DNA from: Trichomonas vaginalis G3 | Lineage: Eukaryota > Parabasalia > Trichomonadida > Trichomonadidae | Direction: 5' to 3' | Length of the DNA: 64,000 nt | NCBI RefSeq assembly: GCF_026262505.1 | Contig: NC_067205.1 | Coordinates: forward strand, 11,470,001-11,534,000 | Shown here: positions 54,191 through 64,000 of the stretch, one piece after another | Layout: the number at the start of each line of letters is the position of its first letter | How positions within the stretch are numbered: the first letter of the stretch is position 1 | The notes under the pieces: generated by a model | What the model saw: the letters and a program-made list of their open reading frames with translations, nothing else | Told to the model about the DNA's origin: nothing | The model's database searches: none | Position numbers and translations under genes: made by a program

Positions 54191-57100
54191 CTTTAGCTAC
54201 CTTTGGATTATCATCAGAGCTTACTCAAGTTCATTAGTTTTCAGACCATGCTCATTCCAATCAATAGAAGGAAGTCCACAGAACAAACTTTACATTACTA
54301 CCATTTGCGTTACTTTCGTTTCTTCACTCACAACATACTTAACAAGATATCCAAGTTGCGCAATGATCATTTTAAGCATTTTCTTCTTTGTTTACAGCGC
54401 AACAACAGTTTTCAGATGTGGCACATTCATCAAGCATCAGCACCAGGTCATGGTACTTGGCGGTTCAATCCTCGGTATCTGTCTTTGCTTGGCAAATGTT
54501 TATCCTTGCATTGAAAGAAGACCGTGGGGACCGCCATTTTTTGTGGGCGTAATAATCGTCGGAATTATCGTTTTCGTATCGACCCACTTTTGGTTAAGAA
54601 GAAGAGATCACAAAGCACTTTGTTTACTGGACGAAATCAATGATACACAGGATATTACCATTATTAGAAAGAAGAACTACCTCAAGGAAATGATTTCCAT
54701 TGGATTCATGTATAATCACCCAATGTGCTGCTCATTACTCATCTTCAAGCTTGCTGTTGAACAATGGAAGGACTGTGTTGACATTTGGGCTATGTATGCA
54801 AAGTTCACAGCTATTTATCCAGAGAGAATTACACAATTAGAGTTCATAGCCATGAATATCAACGCAATGAACCTCAGAACAGCTGAAGTTTCCATTGTTT
54901 TAAGCAGTATCGGACAGATTACAAAGACAAGAGAAACAAAATTCACTCCACAGTTGAAATATAAGATTTCTAAGCTTTCAAAGATGTTCAACAAGACAAA
55001 GAACAGACTTAGAAACATCTGGGACCTCACATTGCAAGGCAACATTGCAGAAATGAACATTGCCATCAAAAGAACTAAAGAATCAGTCTCAGAATGCCAA
55101 AGAGAGATGAATTTCCTCTTAATGCAATATCCTAATAATCGTTTCGTATCTCGCCAATACGTTTTATTCGTTACAGAAATTTTAGGAGATCCATTATTAG
55201 GAAAGCAAGCCACAGAATCAATGGTCAAGATCGCCAGAGGCTACAGATTACAAGAAGATACAGTTCATGAGCTTGGAATCAAAGCTTTCCCTAATCTTCC
55301 AGAATTTGCCATTGATATGGAGAATTCCACAAAATTAGTCATCGAAACAGAGACACCAATCGAAGACAATGTTACTGTGATGTCAGATGATAACATAAAC
55401 TACGAATCTGTCGAACAAATTACAAATCAGATCAATAAGCACAAGATTCCAGCGATTTCGTTCATGATTACATCCACATTCTTAGCATACATATTACTTA
55501 TCTTCATTCCTCTCGTTGCTTTGATCATTTACTTCAATTATTTCTCAGAAATAATTTCTCAACCGACAGAATTCATGAAAGGCATTGCTCTCACACGTAA
55601 TAACATTGCTATGCTCAACTGCTTTGTCGGGCGCCTTGTTTTCCAAGAGTTGGAAGATCCAAGGAACCCAGGAGAGACATTTATGGGAAGATTACAGTTA
55701 CAACAAAATTTCCCAATGGACTAATTCGGCGACACAAGGGATACAAGGGATATTATCACTTACATAGTATCCCACGTATCTTACTCTAACGAACTCATGT
55801 CAAGCGTACGTTCTTTCAAGCGAGGAAACCAATATTTGGACAAAGTAAGGAAATTACTGTTTTCTAACTCTGTAAAATTCTCGTACTACTTGAATAACAC
55901 GTACTCTCTTGATACACTAACAACTGTATCAGAGGTTTCTTTCATGTTGGCAACACATGTCGGAAAATTACTTGAATTTGAAGAAATGACAATAGAAGTT
56001 GTCAACGGACCAGACTCTTTGACATCTAGAAATAACAATAATGCTGCTACAGAGGCAATGAACAGTGCTTTGGATGAAATGCTCGAATATTTGAAATCCG
56101 AAAACAGAAAATACCAAAAAATTTTCAAAATTTTACTTATCGTTTTGGTAATTTTGAATGTGATCGTTTATCCACTAATTTTCATATCACAAGTCAGAAA
56201 GATTCGCCAGAACAGATATGAAATCTTACATACATTGACTACATTACCAAAGACTGTCATCAGTGGAATCTCTGCTTCTCTTTCCAAGACGAAAGATGGA
56301 AAAGAAGGTTCTGATTCAGATTCAGAACTAAATCGTCAGGAAGAATCGATCATTAAGTTGTTCAGTTCCATCTCCGATGGTTCCTCTAAGTCCTCCATCG
56401 AAGTTTCCATATTGTTCTGCATAATTTTCATTGTAATTTTGAGTTGCTTAGGATATTACACTTCTATCAACTGTTTCATGCAATCCTCCAAGAATTTAGT
56501 ATTCAACAGCCACCATATCAACTATCTTTATGGTGCTGTTGTATATTTATTCGCAATTATTGCAAGATTATTCAAAGTTGGTCTTGCAACAGCTTCCAGG
56601 AGATTGGCACCATCCATTGTGAGTATCGATCATGAAATAGAGCTCATCAATGAAACAACTCCTTTACTTGTTAGTTATTTCCAACTAATTAGAATTGGAG
56701 GACCCGGAAATGCAGAAAAACCATTCCCACAGATGGAACAAGCCATGAACACAGCTTCCAATCTTCTTAAATGCAAAGACGATATTGCTCCTCCTAAGAC
56801 TGTCATGGAATCCGTCCATTGCATGACTGCTGGACAGCAATTATACATCAGCACATCATTGATCAAAAAATATTTCGCACAAATGACAAGTGATCCTCCG
56901 ATTTATCCTGATCCCAGGGATATCTCCTTGCAGCAGTTGTTCCAAATAGGTCCTGTTGAACTCTACCAGTCTTTCTTCGCAAAGGCAGGTAACCAAATTC
57001 TTCCTATGATAAGAGATGAAATTGAAAAGGAAGAATCAAAACAAGTTAATTTTGCTGTCACATTTTTGATTTTAACTTTTCTTTTTTCATTGATTATTGT

Positions 57101-58235
57101 TGTTTTCGCCAAGAATGAAGAGAAAGTATTATTATTTACATTGAGATTATTCCTTAGATGTCCACCTTCTTCCATCATTGGTAATCAAAGAGTAATGGAC
57201 TTGTTATCAGGAAAATACAATAATTCTAATGAAGAAAATCATTCAAAACATGTCACTTTTTCAAATGAAGTTTGCAACAAAATTGACACAGTTATTGTTG
57301 TATGTGAAGAAGAGACAGGAAAGATTGTTCAAGTCAATGCAGCTTTCGAGACAATGTTTTCCATGAAGAAGAACCAAATGGAAGGTAAAAACATCCATGA
57401 ATTCTTCACAGAAGAAAGATTCAAAGGTGAAGATTTAGAAAAAGTTTTTTCACAAGATGCCAATTTAATTTACACAAAAAGTGACAATGAATTAGTTTAT
57501 TTGTATTTCAATACGACAACAGCATGCGGAAAGAGAATTTATTTCGGAACGAACCAAACAATGAATGTTATGCATGAAAAATTGATTGAAGATGAAAAGA
57601 AGAAATCTGATGCAATGTTGAATTCGATTTTGCCACCAATTTTGGTACAAAGAGTACAAAGTGGCGAAAAGAATATATCATTCAGTGTTCAGAGTGTCAC
57701 GGTGTTATTCTTAGATATTGTTGAATTTACTCCATGGTGTTCTTCTCATGATTGTCATTATGTCATGAGAATGTTGAATATTTTGTTCAAAGAATTCGAT
57801 GCAATTACAAATAGTCATAAAACAATGACAAAAATTAAATGCATCGGTGACTGTTACATGGCTGCTGGTGGTATATTTGATGAAGTAAATCAACCAGCTG
57901 TTCACGCAAGAGAAGTTGTTGAATTCGGTACTCAAGTTATCAAGAAAATTTTGGAAATCGATGAAAATGAAAATGAATCATTGAGAATAAGAGTAGGAAT
58001 CAATACAGGAGGTCCGATCGTTGCTGGTGTCATTGGAACAGAGAAACCAACATTCGAAATACTTGGACCTGCAATTAATATCGCTCACGAAATGGAACAT
58101 CATGGTGTTCCTATGAAAGTGCACATCTCTAGACCTGTCTACGAACTAATTTACGGTCAACAGTTCGATATAAAGGAAAGAGGTGAAATTGACGTCAAAG
58201 GAGGAAAGATGTTCACTTATTTAGTTGAACCATAA
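54177..58235 (+). pseudogene. Multi-pass PAS/adenylyl cyclase, 5'-truncated with one in-frame TAA (~1352 codons)
   Basis: The coding frame is open from 54177 (KNTEFFSYLWIIIRAYSSSL...) without an ATG until 54363, although the upstream residues read as genuine. About eight membrane segments follow, including IILSIFFFVYSATTV, FFVGVIIVGIIVFVSTHFWL, TFLAYILLIFIPLVALIIYF, VSILFCIIFIVILSCLGYY and FLILTFLFSLIIVVFA. A PAS-like domain starts near codon 1035 (VIVVCEEETGKIVQVNAAFE). The class III cyclase domain lies near codons 1170-1350. Metal-binding Asp residues are in FLDIVEFTP and CIGDCYM. Lys in KIKCIGD favours ATP over GTP, and the C-terminal half has EILGPAINIA. A TAA at 55722-55724 interrupts ...NFPMD(stop)FGDTRDTRD... 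with no frame change. Such cyclases form a large family in trichomonads. As read, the catalytic half is not translated. Confidence 0.9.
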
Positions 58236-59418
58236 CTTTTTTTAAGAATTCTATAGTTTACATTTGATATTTTATATTCAATTTTTGAATATAATTGTTA
58301 AGTTTACACGGAAAAAATAACAAAATTTTAGTGTTAGTTTATTTTGTATGTTTTGTTAATTTAAACATGGTTTATTTTAAATTTAATTTCCTTTTTTAAA
58401 AAATTGAATTGAGTCACGGAATTATGAAATTTAGATAGGATGTGCTCTACATGTATATATAAGACTAAAAAATATTTTTTCGCACGCCGATAGAAGCTGA
58501 AAAAAAAAAGATAATTATCAATATTAAAAATTTGAAATCTGATAAAGATGTGTGTAGTATTAGCTTTTCCTTAGGCCTTAAAATTATATATGGAACCTTA
58601 CGGTCAATCAATTGCTATGATATTTTGTAAATTCATTTGATAATTTAGGGAAAAACGGATATTATACTTATTGTAGTTTATTCATTTAGGAATATGTCAG
58701 ATATTAACCAGTTTTGCATTGTCATTTGCTAATTAAATGTATTTTTATTCCACCATTTAAATTTCCCTGTTAATATTTCAATCCTAATGTCTTAAGACCT
58801 CCTAAATGAATAGTATTATATACATTAAATTGATATGATTATATTTTTATATGAAAATAATGATACTTAATTGGATAATAGTTTAATAAATAATTATTTA
58901 ATGTCAATGTCAATAATTTTTGTAAAATTAGCGGAATATCTACATAAGACCGTAAATGAATGAGACTTGAATAATAAAATAAGAAAGATTCGAATAATTA
59001 ATTCTTCATATTTATATGTAACTTGTATTAGCATCCAAAAGTCAGAGATTATCATAGTTTGCAAAAATATATTGATATTTTCTTACGATGGTCTAATTAA
59101 AGCCCATGAAAAAATGATATCCTTATCTCAAAATGTCTGAGGCTTTTAAATAAAACCAAATGTTCAAACCTTTAGGTTATATTACAATATAAAGGCTTTT
59201 GCCTCATATCCTATGGTGTGTCAATTATAAAAGAATAAATGATAATTTTTTGGAATAGATGTTCATGAAAAAGAAGTATTAATATGGGAAAAGCATAGAA
59301 AACATATTTACTAAATAAACAAATATAACATTGTTAGATTAAAGCATTACAAACAGAATATATTAAAAACAAAAAGATGAAAATTATAAAATAAATATGA
59401 GATATAGAATGAGATTGG
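58236..59418. other. AT-rich intergenic DNA
   Basis: Nothing recognised between the convergent cyclase and Myb genes. Confidence 0.45.
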
Positions 59419-59946
59419 TTACTTTGACTTGTTGGGAGGATTATCAAAGAATCTGTCGATAAATCGTTGATCTAGAGTAAAACCATTTTTAACTGGCTGT
59501 TCCTGAATCTGTTTAGGTGGATCATCGCCCATTTCTTGTGGTTCTGGTGGAGTTTCTTCCTCTTTTTGTTGACTTTCCAGTAAATATTTTGATGGATTGA
59601 GGGTACTATCTTCTTTTAAAACCGAATTCCACCTATTTTTAATGCAGTTGCTTGAGCGACCCCTAAGGTATGTCGAAATTTGAGACCATTTTGTTCCAAT
59701 TTCCTTGATTTTATGCACAATAATAATATCTTCGGCGAGACTCCATGGAGCTAAAGAATTTCTGGGTGAGAGATAATTATGCCATCGATCGCGAAGCTGC
59801 TTGGCGGTAAAGCCTGGCATAGCCAATGCCACATTCTTCCATCCTTGGAAGTTGCCCTCGCGAATAATCTGTTCTAAACGTCTGTCATCTTGCGGGCTGA
59901 AAAGCCGGCGTCGTTTGATGCCAACCCAATTGCGATCATCAGCCAT
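59419..59946 (-). CDS. R2R3 Myb-like transcription factor, divergent R3 (175 aa)
   Basis: ATG at 59946-59944. R2 (residues ~12-60) reads RLFSPQDDRRLEQII...QGWKNVALAM...KQLRDRWHNYL and R3 (~63-110) reads APWSLAEDIIIVHKI...TKWSQISTYL...NCIKNRWNSVL. It departs from the other four: R2 has KQLRDRW instead of RQCRDRW, R3 has LAED instead of EEED, and the DNA-contact loop is GRSSNCIKNRW. It is also more GC-rich. The tail is Pro/Glu/Gln-rich (ESQQKEEETPPEPQE) and ends RFIDRFFDNPPNKSK, keeping an FF motif. Target specificity probably differs. Intact and isolated. Confidence 0.93.
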   Translation of the reverse strand: MADDRNWVGIKRRRLFSPQDDRRLEQIIREGNFQGWKNVALAMPGFTAKQLRDRWHNYLSPRNSLAPWSLAEDIIIVHKIKEIGTKWSQISTYLRGRSSNCIKNRWNSVLKEDSTLNPSKYLLESQQKEEETPPEPQEMGDDPPKQIQEQPVKNGFTLDQRFIDRFFDNPPNKSK

Positions 59947-62119
59947 TAATTTTCTGGAGAATAAAAAAAAATTCGGAGTGTATTAATAGGTTCATTCAAA
60001 TTTTGTATGAAAATTAACGGTTGTTGGAGTTTTGACACACAAAGATTGAATTCACAATAGTAAATCTCATGAGTTTTGGGAAGAAAAATGTATTTCAGAT
60101 ATTAAATTCGGACATTATGTTGATATTACAATTATAATTTTTAAAAAATTAAGAATCTGGGCTAAACGACAATTTAATTAAACTAGAAAGGTATGATAAT
60201 ACAACGATTATGTATCCCATAGCAGGAAATGTTCATATAGGATATGTATTATGATAGATCGATATATAGCATTGAACTTTTAAAGAATTAAAAGACGAGC
60301 CTGAAAACATGAAAAAAAATTCAATGCGAGCATGAATATGAATTGATATCATGATTATATGTTGTTTTAATATGAACTAAAATAGAAAAAATATTGATCA
60401 ATTTTTGTTGGGATACTATTCGAACTTGAAGATATTGTAAATTTATTTATATTTAATAAGAAATATAGAATCAAGGCAGAAAAATATTTGTATGAAAAAA
60501 TCAAAAAAAATCATCTCTGATTCAAATGGATTCGCTTTGATGTTTGTTTTATTATTGAAGGTAATTAAAATCTGATTCATGTTCGAAACATTTTGAATTG
60601 AAAGAAAAAAATTTAAATTTTTTGTGAATAAATTATTTTTGTTTCATTGATAACATAATTATATTAACTGATCTGAGAATTAAAGAATAATTGTGTCGAT
60701 TTTGTTACTTGCTCGAAAAATAATATAAATATAATTCGATTTTAACTGTAAATGGATTTTTAATAATGAGTAAATATGTTTAATGAGAATGTAAGAATGA
60801 AAACTGATAATAATCATATTTTTGCATCATTTTGAAAAATTGTGGAAAATAAATGCAATTGTTGTCGAGTTCCATTATAAAAGTGTCTGTCTTGAATGAG
60901 ATAGTCCTATTCTTGGAAATGAATCTTTTTTCCCCCATAAATTAGATTATGCAAGATAAATTTGTTTGAGCATTAAAATTTTTCAATACATTCTGGGTCA
61001 AGTTTTGTGTACTATTCAAAATTTTGAAAGGAAGTATATATTTTGTATACCCACGCGCATTTTTTATCAAGTTATATAAATTGTATATTTGTATTATTTA
61101 CAGTATGGAAAATAGGAAAACTCAATCAATTAGGTCGAAATCAAATAAGAAATGTAAGGAGGTTTATTTTTGATTAGAAGCAATATTTGGAAGCAGTGTT
61201 TAGATGATTTTCAATTGATTTTATCTTTTCAATTATTTAAAAGTAATATTTTAAGGCGCATTGAAATTTTCTGTATACTAGCTTTTGTGATGTTACGGAC
61301 CTTTTATAACAATTGATCAGAATGGCCTTGTATTATATTTGTCATTCGAATGATTTAAAAAATTGAATTTTAAACATAAAAAAATCAACTATGGAAAATA
61401 TTATTAGATGATTCTACGTAAGACCATTTGGAGTTTAGCCATTTTAGTTTGAGAACAATCAGTAAATTCAAATAAAGCTCATTGAATTTTCACTTCAACG
61501 TATTCGTTTTGAATAATTATGAAGAAATGGTTCCTAATTTTAATACACTACATCTTTATTATCATATCTCAATGCAAATCAATGAATTAAATCAAAAAAA
61601 CAATGATTTTGTAAAATAAATCATTAATTTCCGAATCATATTTTAAATTTTTCATGATGTGATGATTTTACACTACATGTTAAAAGGTATTTTTCCATCA
61701 AATATATAATAAAAAGAAAAAGAAAATAATTTTTCAATTTATGTTGAATAAATATAACAAACTTATTACAAATGTAAACAAAAAGCAATTGCATTATTAC
61801 TTTAAATATATTTGATTTCATTATTAATTGACTTTGAAAATCATTGAATAGTGTACTTTAAACTCCATCTTTGCTGAAATAATAGCATTTGCTTTGTTTT
61901 GTTTGTTTTGATCTCGTTATTATGGGCAAAAATACATTCAAAAATAATTCAATGTTAATGCAAATTCAATCAATGATTAATGTTATCCTCGATTTAGTGT
62001 ATTTCAAAATTTTATCATACTTATTGTCACTTTTTATAATAGGAAATTATTTTTACTTGTTTATGCATGTCTATCATTTTATATGAAATGAAATATCTGA
62101 TCGTAAAAGTGACAATTCA
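59947..62119. other. AT-rich intergenic DNA with a small inverted-repeat element
   Basis: No gene recognised over ~2.2 kb. At 62024-62115 a 92-bp segment has 12-bp inverted ends ATTGTCACTTTT / AAAAGTGACAAT and lies directly before the next ATG. It is MITE-like and shares the GTCACTTTT motif. Confidence 0.5.
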
Positions 62120-63769
62120 ATGCTATTGAAAGATTTGATTTTTGTGTCAAGTATCAGAACAACAGACACTGAAATTTTAATTAAACATTGTGTATTTAGC
62201 CGTTTGTCTTCGCTTTCATACAGATCTGTTCAAGAATTCATTTATGTCAACAATCATTTTGCAAATGTTTCAGTTTTCAATTGTATGTTTGCAGATTCTA
62301 GCATTACGCAGAAAAGCTTAACTCCTACAAATGCACTATGTATGCACTTAACTGTATCTTCTTGTAACATTTCCAAAAATAATTTTAAGTTTGTTGAAAC
62401 AGCAGGTAGTCTGAATACAATAATTGCAACATCAGCAACAATAAATCAGGTGAGTACATATAATTCAAACGCTTATTCATTATTTTTCACAATACAATCT
62501 CATTTTTCTTCAAATTTCAATATCTCGTCATCAGATTTTACTAATTCAGCTTTATTAAGCGAAAGCACACTCCATAATGCATATATAGATCATTGCTCAT
62601 ACGATAAATTTTCTTCTCAAAATGGATTTTTTACAAAAATCGAATTTTTGAATTCAAAAATTTCGAAATTTCAAGTGACAAACATTTCTGATTCGATCAT
62701 GATAAACTGCACAGTTACAGAATACACTCAGCCGAAGTATATTTCAAACTGTTTCGCCAATTTTGAGTTAGCCGGATTCGAATTTAACGAAAATCCGGAA
62801 ATTTCGCTTGATCCAATCATAAATTACCATGATTATGAGTTTGTACCGCAAAACTATTCATATGTTAACGAACATAAAGAAGAGCCTCTTACTTTTCCAG
62901 GTTTTTACCATAATATTTTAATTAAAAACTGTGAATTCACCGAAACGACTGATATTTACCTTATTGCTGCTAGCTGCTCTAATATTAAATTACTCGAGAT
63001 CGAAAACTGCAAGTTTTACAATATTGCGTCACTTGGATATTTTATGATTTTTGTTCCTGTTGGTTCTGAACAATATTCGGACTACATCAACATTTCTATT
63101 AGTGATATATGTATTTCCAACTGTTTGTACTACAAACTTTTCAACATTGAAAAATCTGATAATTTTGATATGGAAAGTGCGACGATTACGAGATGTGCAT
63201 CTCAATTAACTGATTTGGTATCATCTATATTTTCTATAAATACCATGAAAAGTCAATTTATTACTGGTATAAATTTATCCAATTCATTTATTCTTGCATT
63301 TAGTTCCCATGTCATTGATACAAATAATTCAACTTATTCCTATTCTAATTATTTCAATTTGTCATCAGTTGAATTTTTCCAATCCGAATTTCATGTTGAA
63401 TACTACTGTAACTTCGTGGGAATAATGCTACAAAATATGAACCATGCTAAAAACACAACTTTGGCTTATTGTGTCATTGTCGATTCAGATCATAACTTAA
63501 CAAGATTACTTGCGCTTCAAGAGTGCCAAGAATACAATTCCTCTGACAAAAAGGTAAAATTGATCAAAAATGATGGCCAATTTGGAAATTATTGTAAAAA
63601 TAAAATGTCGGCAGGAGCAATTACGGCCATTGTTCTTGGTTTCGTGATAGCTTTAATGCTTTTGGTTACTGTGTTGCTTCTTTTCATCATCAGAAGAATT
63701 AATAGAAGTAATAACGCTCTTAAGAATAGAATTGATCTTGGTGCATCAATAGTTAGTGATTTTGGATGA
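62120..63769 (+). CDS. Type I surface protein, beta-helix ectodomain (549 aa)
   Basis: The ATG at 62120 lies five bases after the 92-bp inverted-repeat segment. No clear signal peptide is visible (MLLKDLIFVSSIRTTD), so the true 5' end may be lost or displaced. The ~490-residue ectodomain consists of short Ser/Asn/Ile/Cys-rich strands (IKHCVFSRL, FNCMFADSSI, VSSCNISKNNF, IKNCEFTET, IENCKFYNI) typical of right-handed beta-helix, Pmp-like trichomonad surface proteins. Near residue 500 a juxtamembrane Cys is followed by one strong helix (GAITAIVLGFVIALMLLVTV). A basic stop-transfer (IIRRINRSNN) and ~25-residue tail follow. It probably displays the ectodomain outside the cell. No internal stop. 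Confidence 0.8.
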   Translation: MLLKDLIFVSSIRTTDTEILIKHCVFSRLSSLSYRSVQEFIYVNNHFANVSVFNCMFADSSITQKSLTPTNALCMHLTVSSCNISKNNFKFVETAGSLNTIIATSATINQVSTYNSNAYSLFFTIQSHFSSNFNISSSDFTNSALLSESTLHNAYIDHCSYDKFSSQNGFFTKIEFLNSKISKFQVTNISDSIMINCTVTEYTQPKYISNCFANFELAGFEFNENPEISLDPIINYHDYEFVPQNYSYVNEHKEEPLTFPGFYHNILIKNCEFTETTDIYLIAASCSNIKLLEIENCKFYNIASLGYFMIFVPVGSEQYSDYINISISDICISNCLYYKLFNIEKSDNFDMESATITRCASQLTDLVSSIFSINTMKSQFITGINLSNSFILAFSSHVIDTNNSTYSYSNYFNLSSVEFFQSEFHVEYYCNFVGIMLQNMNHAKNTTLAYCVIVDSDHNLTRLLALQECQEYNSSDKKVKLIKNDGQFGNYCKNKMSAGAITAIVLGFVIALMLLVTVLLLFIIRRINRSNNALKNRIDLGASIVSDFG

Positions 63770-64000
63770 TGTATTTACTGTATTTATGTTTATTTTCTTG
63801 TTTTAATGAACAAAAAATTATCCGAAATTAGTAATCTAATTTAAGGAATTAAATTTTTGTGTATATTAGTTGTTTTGTTTGTATGTAAATTATGGAGTTT
63901 TAATTCAATAATCTTTGAAATTATTTCTCATTCCAAGAATCTAATGACTTGAAAATGCCATCCCATAGATTTTAGCTGGGATTGAAGTTATGAAGTCAAT
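63770..64000. other. 3' flank
   Basis: AT-rich sequence after the last gene. Nothing recognised. Confidence 0.4.

Noticed and set aside
24784-55724. Reassigned stop codons (alternative genetic code)
   Set aside because: TAA, TAG and TGA all appear inside frames, while the intact genes use TAA and TGA as terminators. No consistent reassignment is possible.
1-64000. Maverick/Polinton or other virus-like genes
   Set aside because: No DNA polymerase B, integrase, packaging ATPase or capsid-like frame was seen in the window, although such elements are common in trichomonads.

Overview
The window is a gene-poor, very A+T-rich (roughly 73%) piece of a trichomonad (Parabasalia) nuclear genome, most likely Tritrichomonas foetus or a close relative. 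The basis is the gene set: five short intronless R2R3-Myb genes, BspA-type leucine-rich-repeat genes, a multi-pass PAS/adenylyl cyclase, a copine, P-glycoprotein-like half ABC transporters, beta-helix surface proteins, and mariner and Mutator-like transposons. A TCA(C/T)(A/T) initiator lies just upstream of several start codons. No trichomonad-type intron signal was seen.

Layout. 1-9 kb: the start of an outgoing gene, a 25-unit 32-bp minisatellite, a GC-rich palindromic repeat, a Myb gene and a ubiquitin-fold-like ORF. 9-22 kb is repeat-dominated: three almost identical 1.59-kb non-coding, hairpin-rich elements with 8-9 bp target duplications, a 2.6-kb fold-back structure with ~385-bp arms, and one small unrecognised gene. 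22-30 kb: a Myb gene, a Ser/Thr kinase with one internal stop, an array of five long DNA hairpins and a copine with one internal stop. 31-34 kb: a Mutator-like element with ~630-bp terminal inverted repeats built from 121-bp tandem units and a frameshifted transposase. 35-46 kb: two Myb genes, a gutted ABC gene beside an intact one, a ~1-kb inverted-repeat element at the 5' end of a bacterial-type hydrolase, and a TMEM62-like phosphoesterase. 46-64 kb: a TTAA-ended MITE, a beta-helix surface gene, tRNA-Met, a BspA gene split by an intact mariner element, a second truncated BspA copy fused head-to-head with a truncated cyclase, a fifth Myb gene and a type I surface protein.

No operons are visible. 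Genes lie singly on both strands, separated by AT-rich spacers. The most striking pattern is that nearly all the long single-copy-looking genes (kinase, copine, hydrolase, TMEM62-like, cyclase, BspA) are otherwise well preserved but carry one or two in-frame stops, while all five Myb genes are intact. The region looks like an accessory zone where mobile elements are young and active and host paralogues are starting to decay. The best candidate for something undescribed is the 1.59-kb hairpin-rich element family, together with the other structured non-coding modules: the five-hairpin array and a perfectly paired three-way junction.
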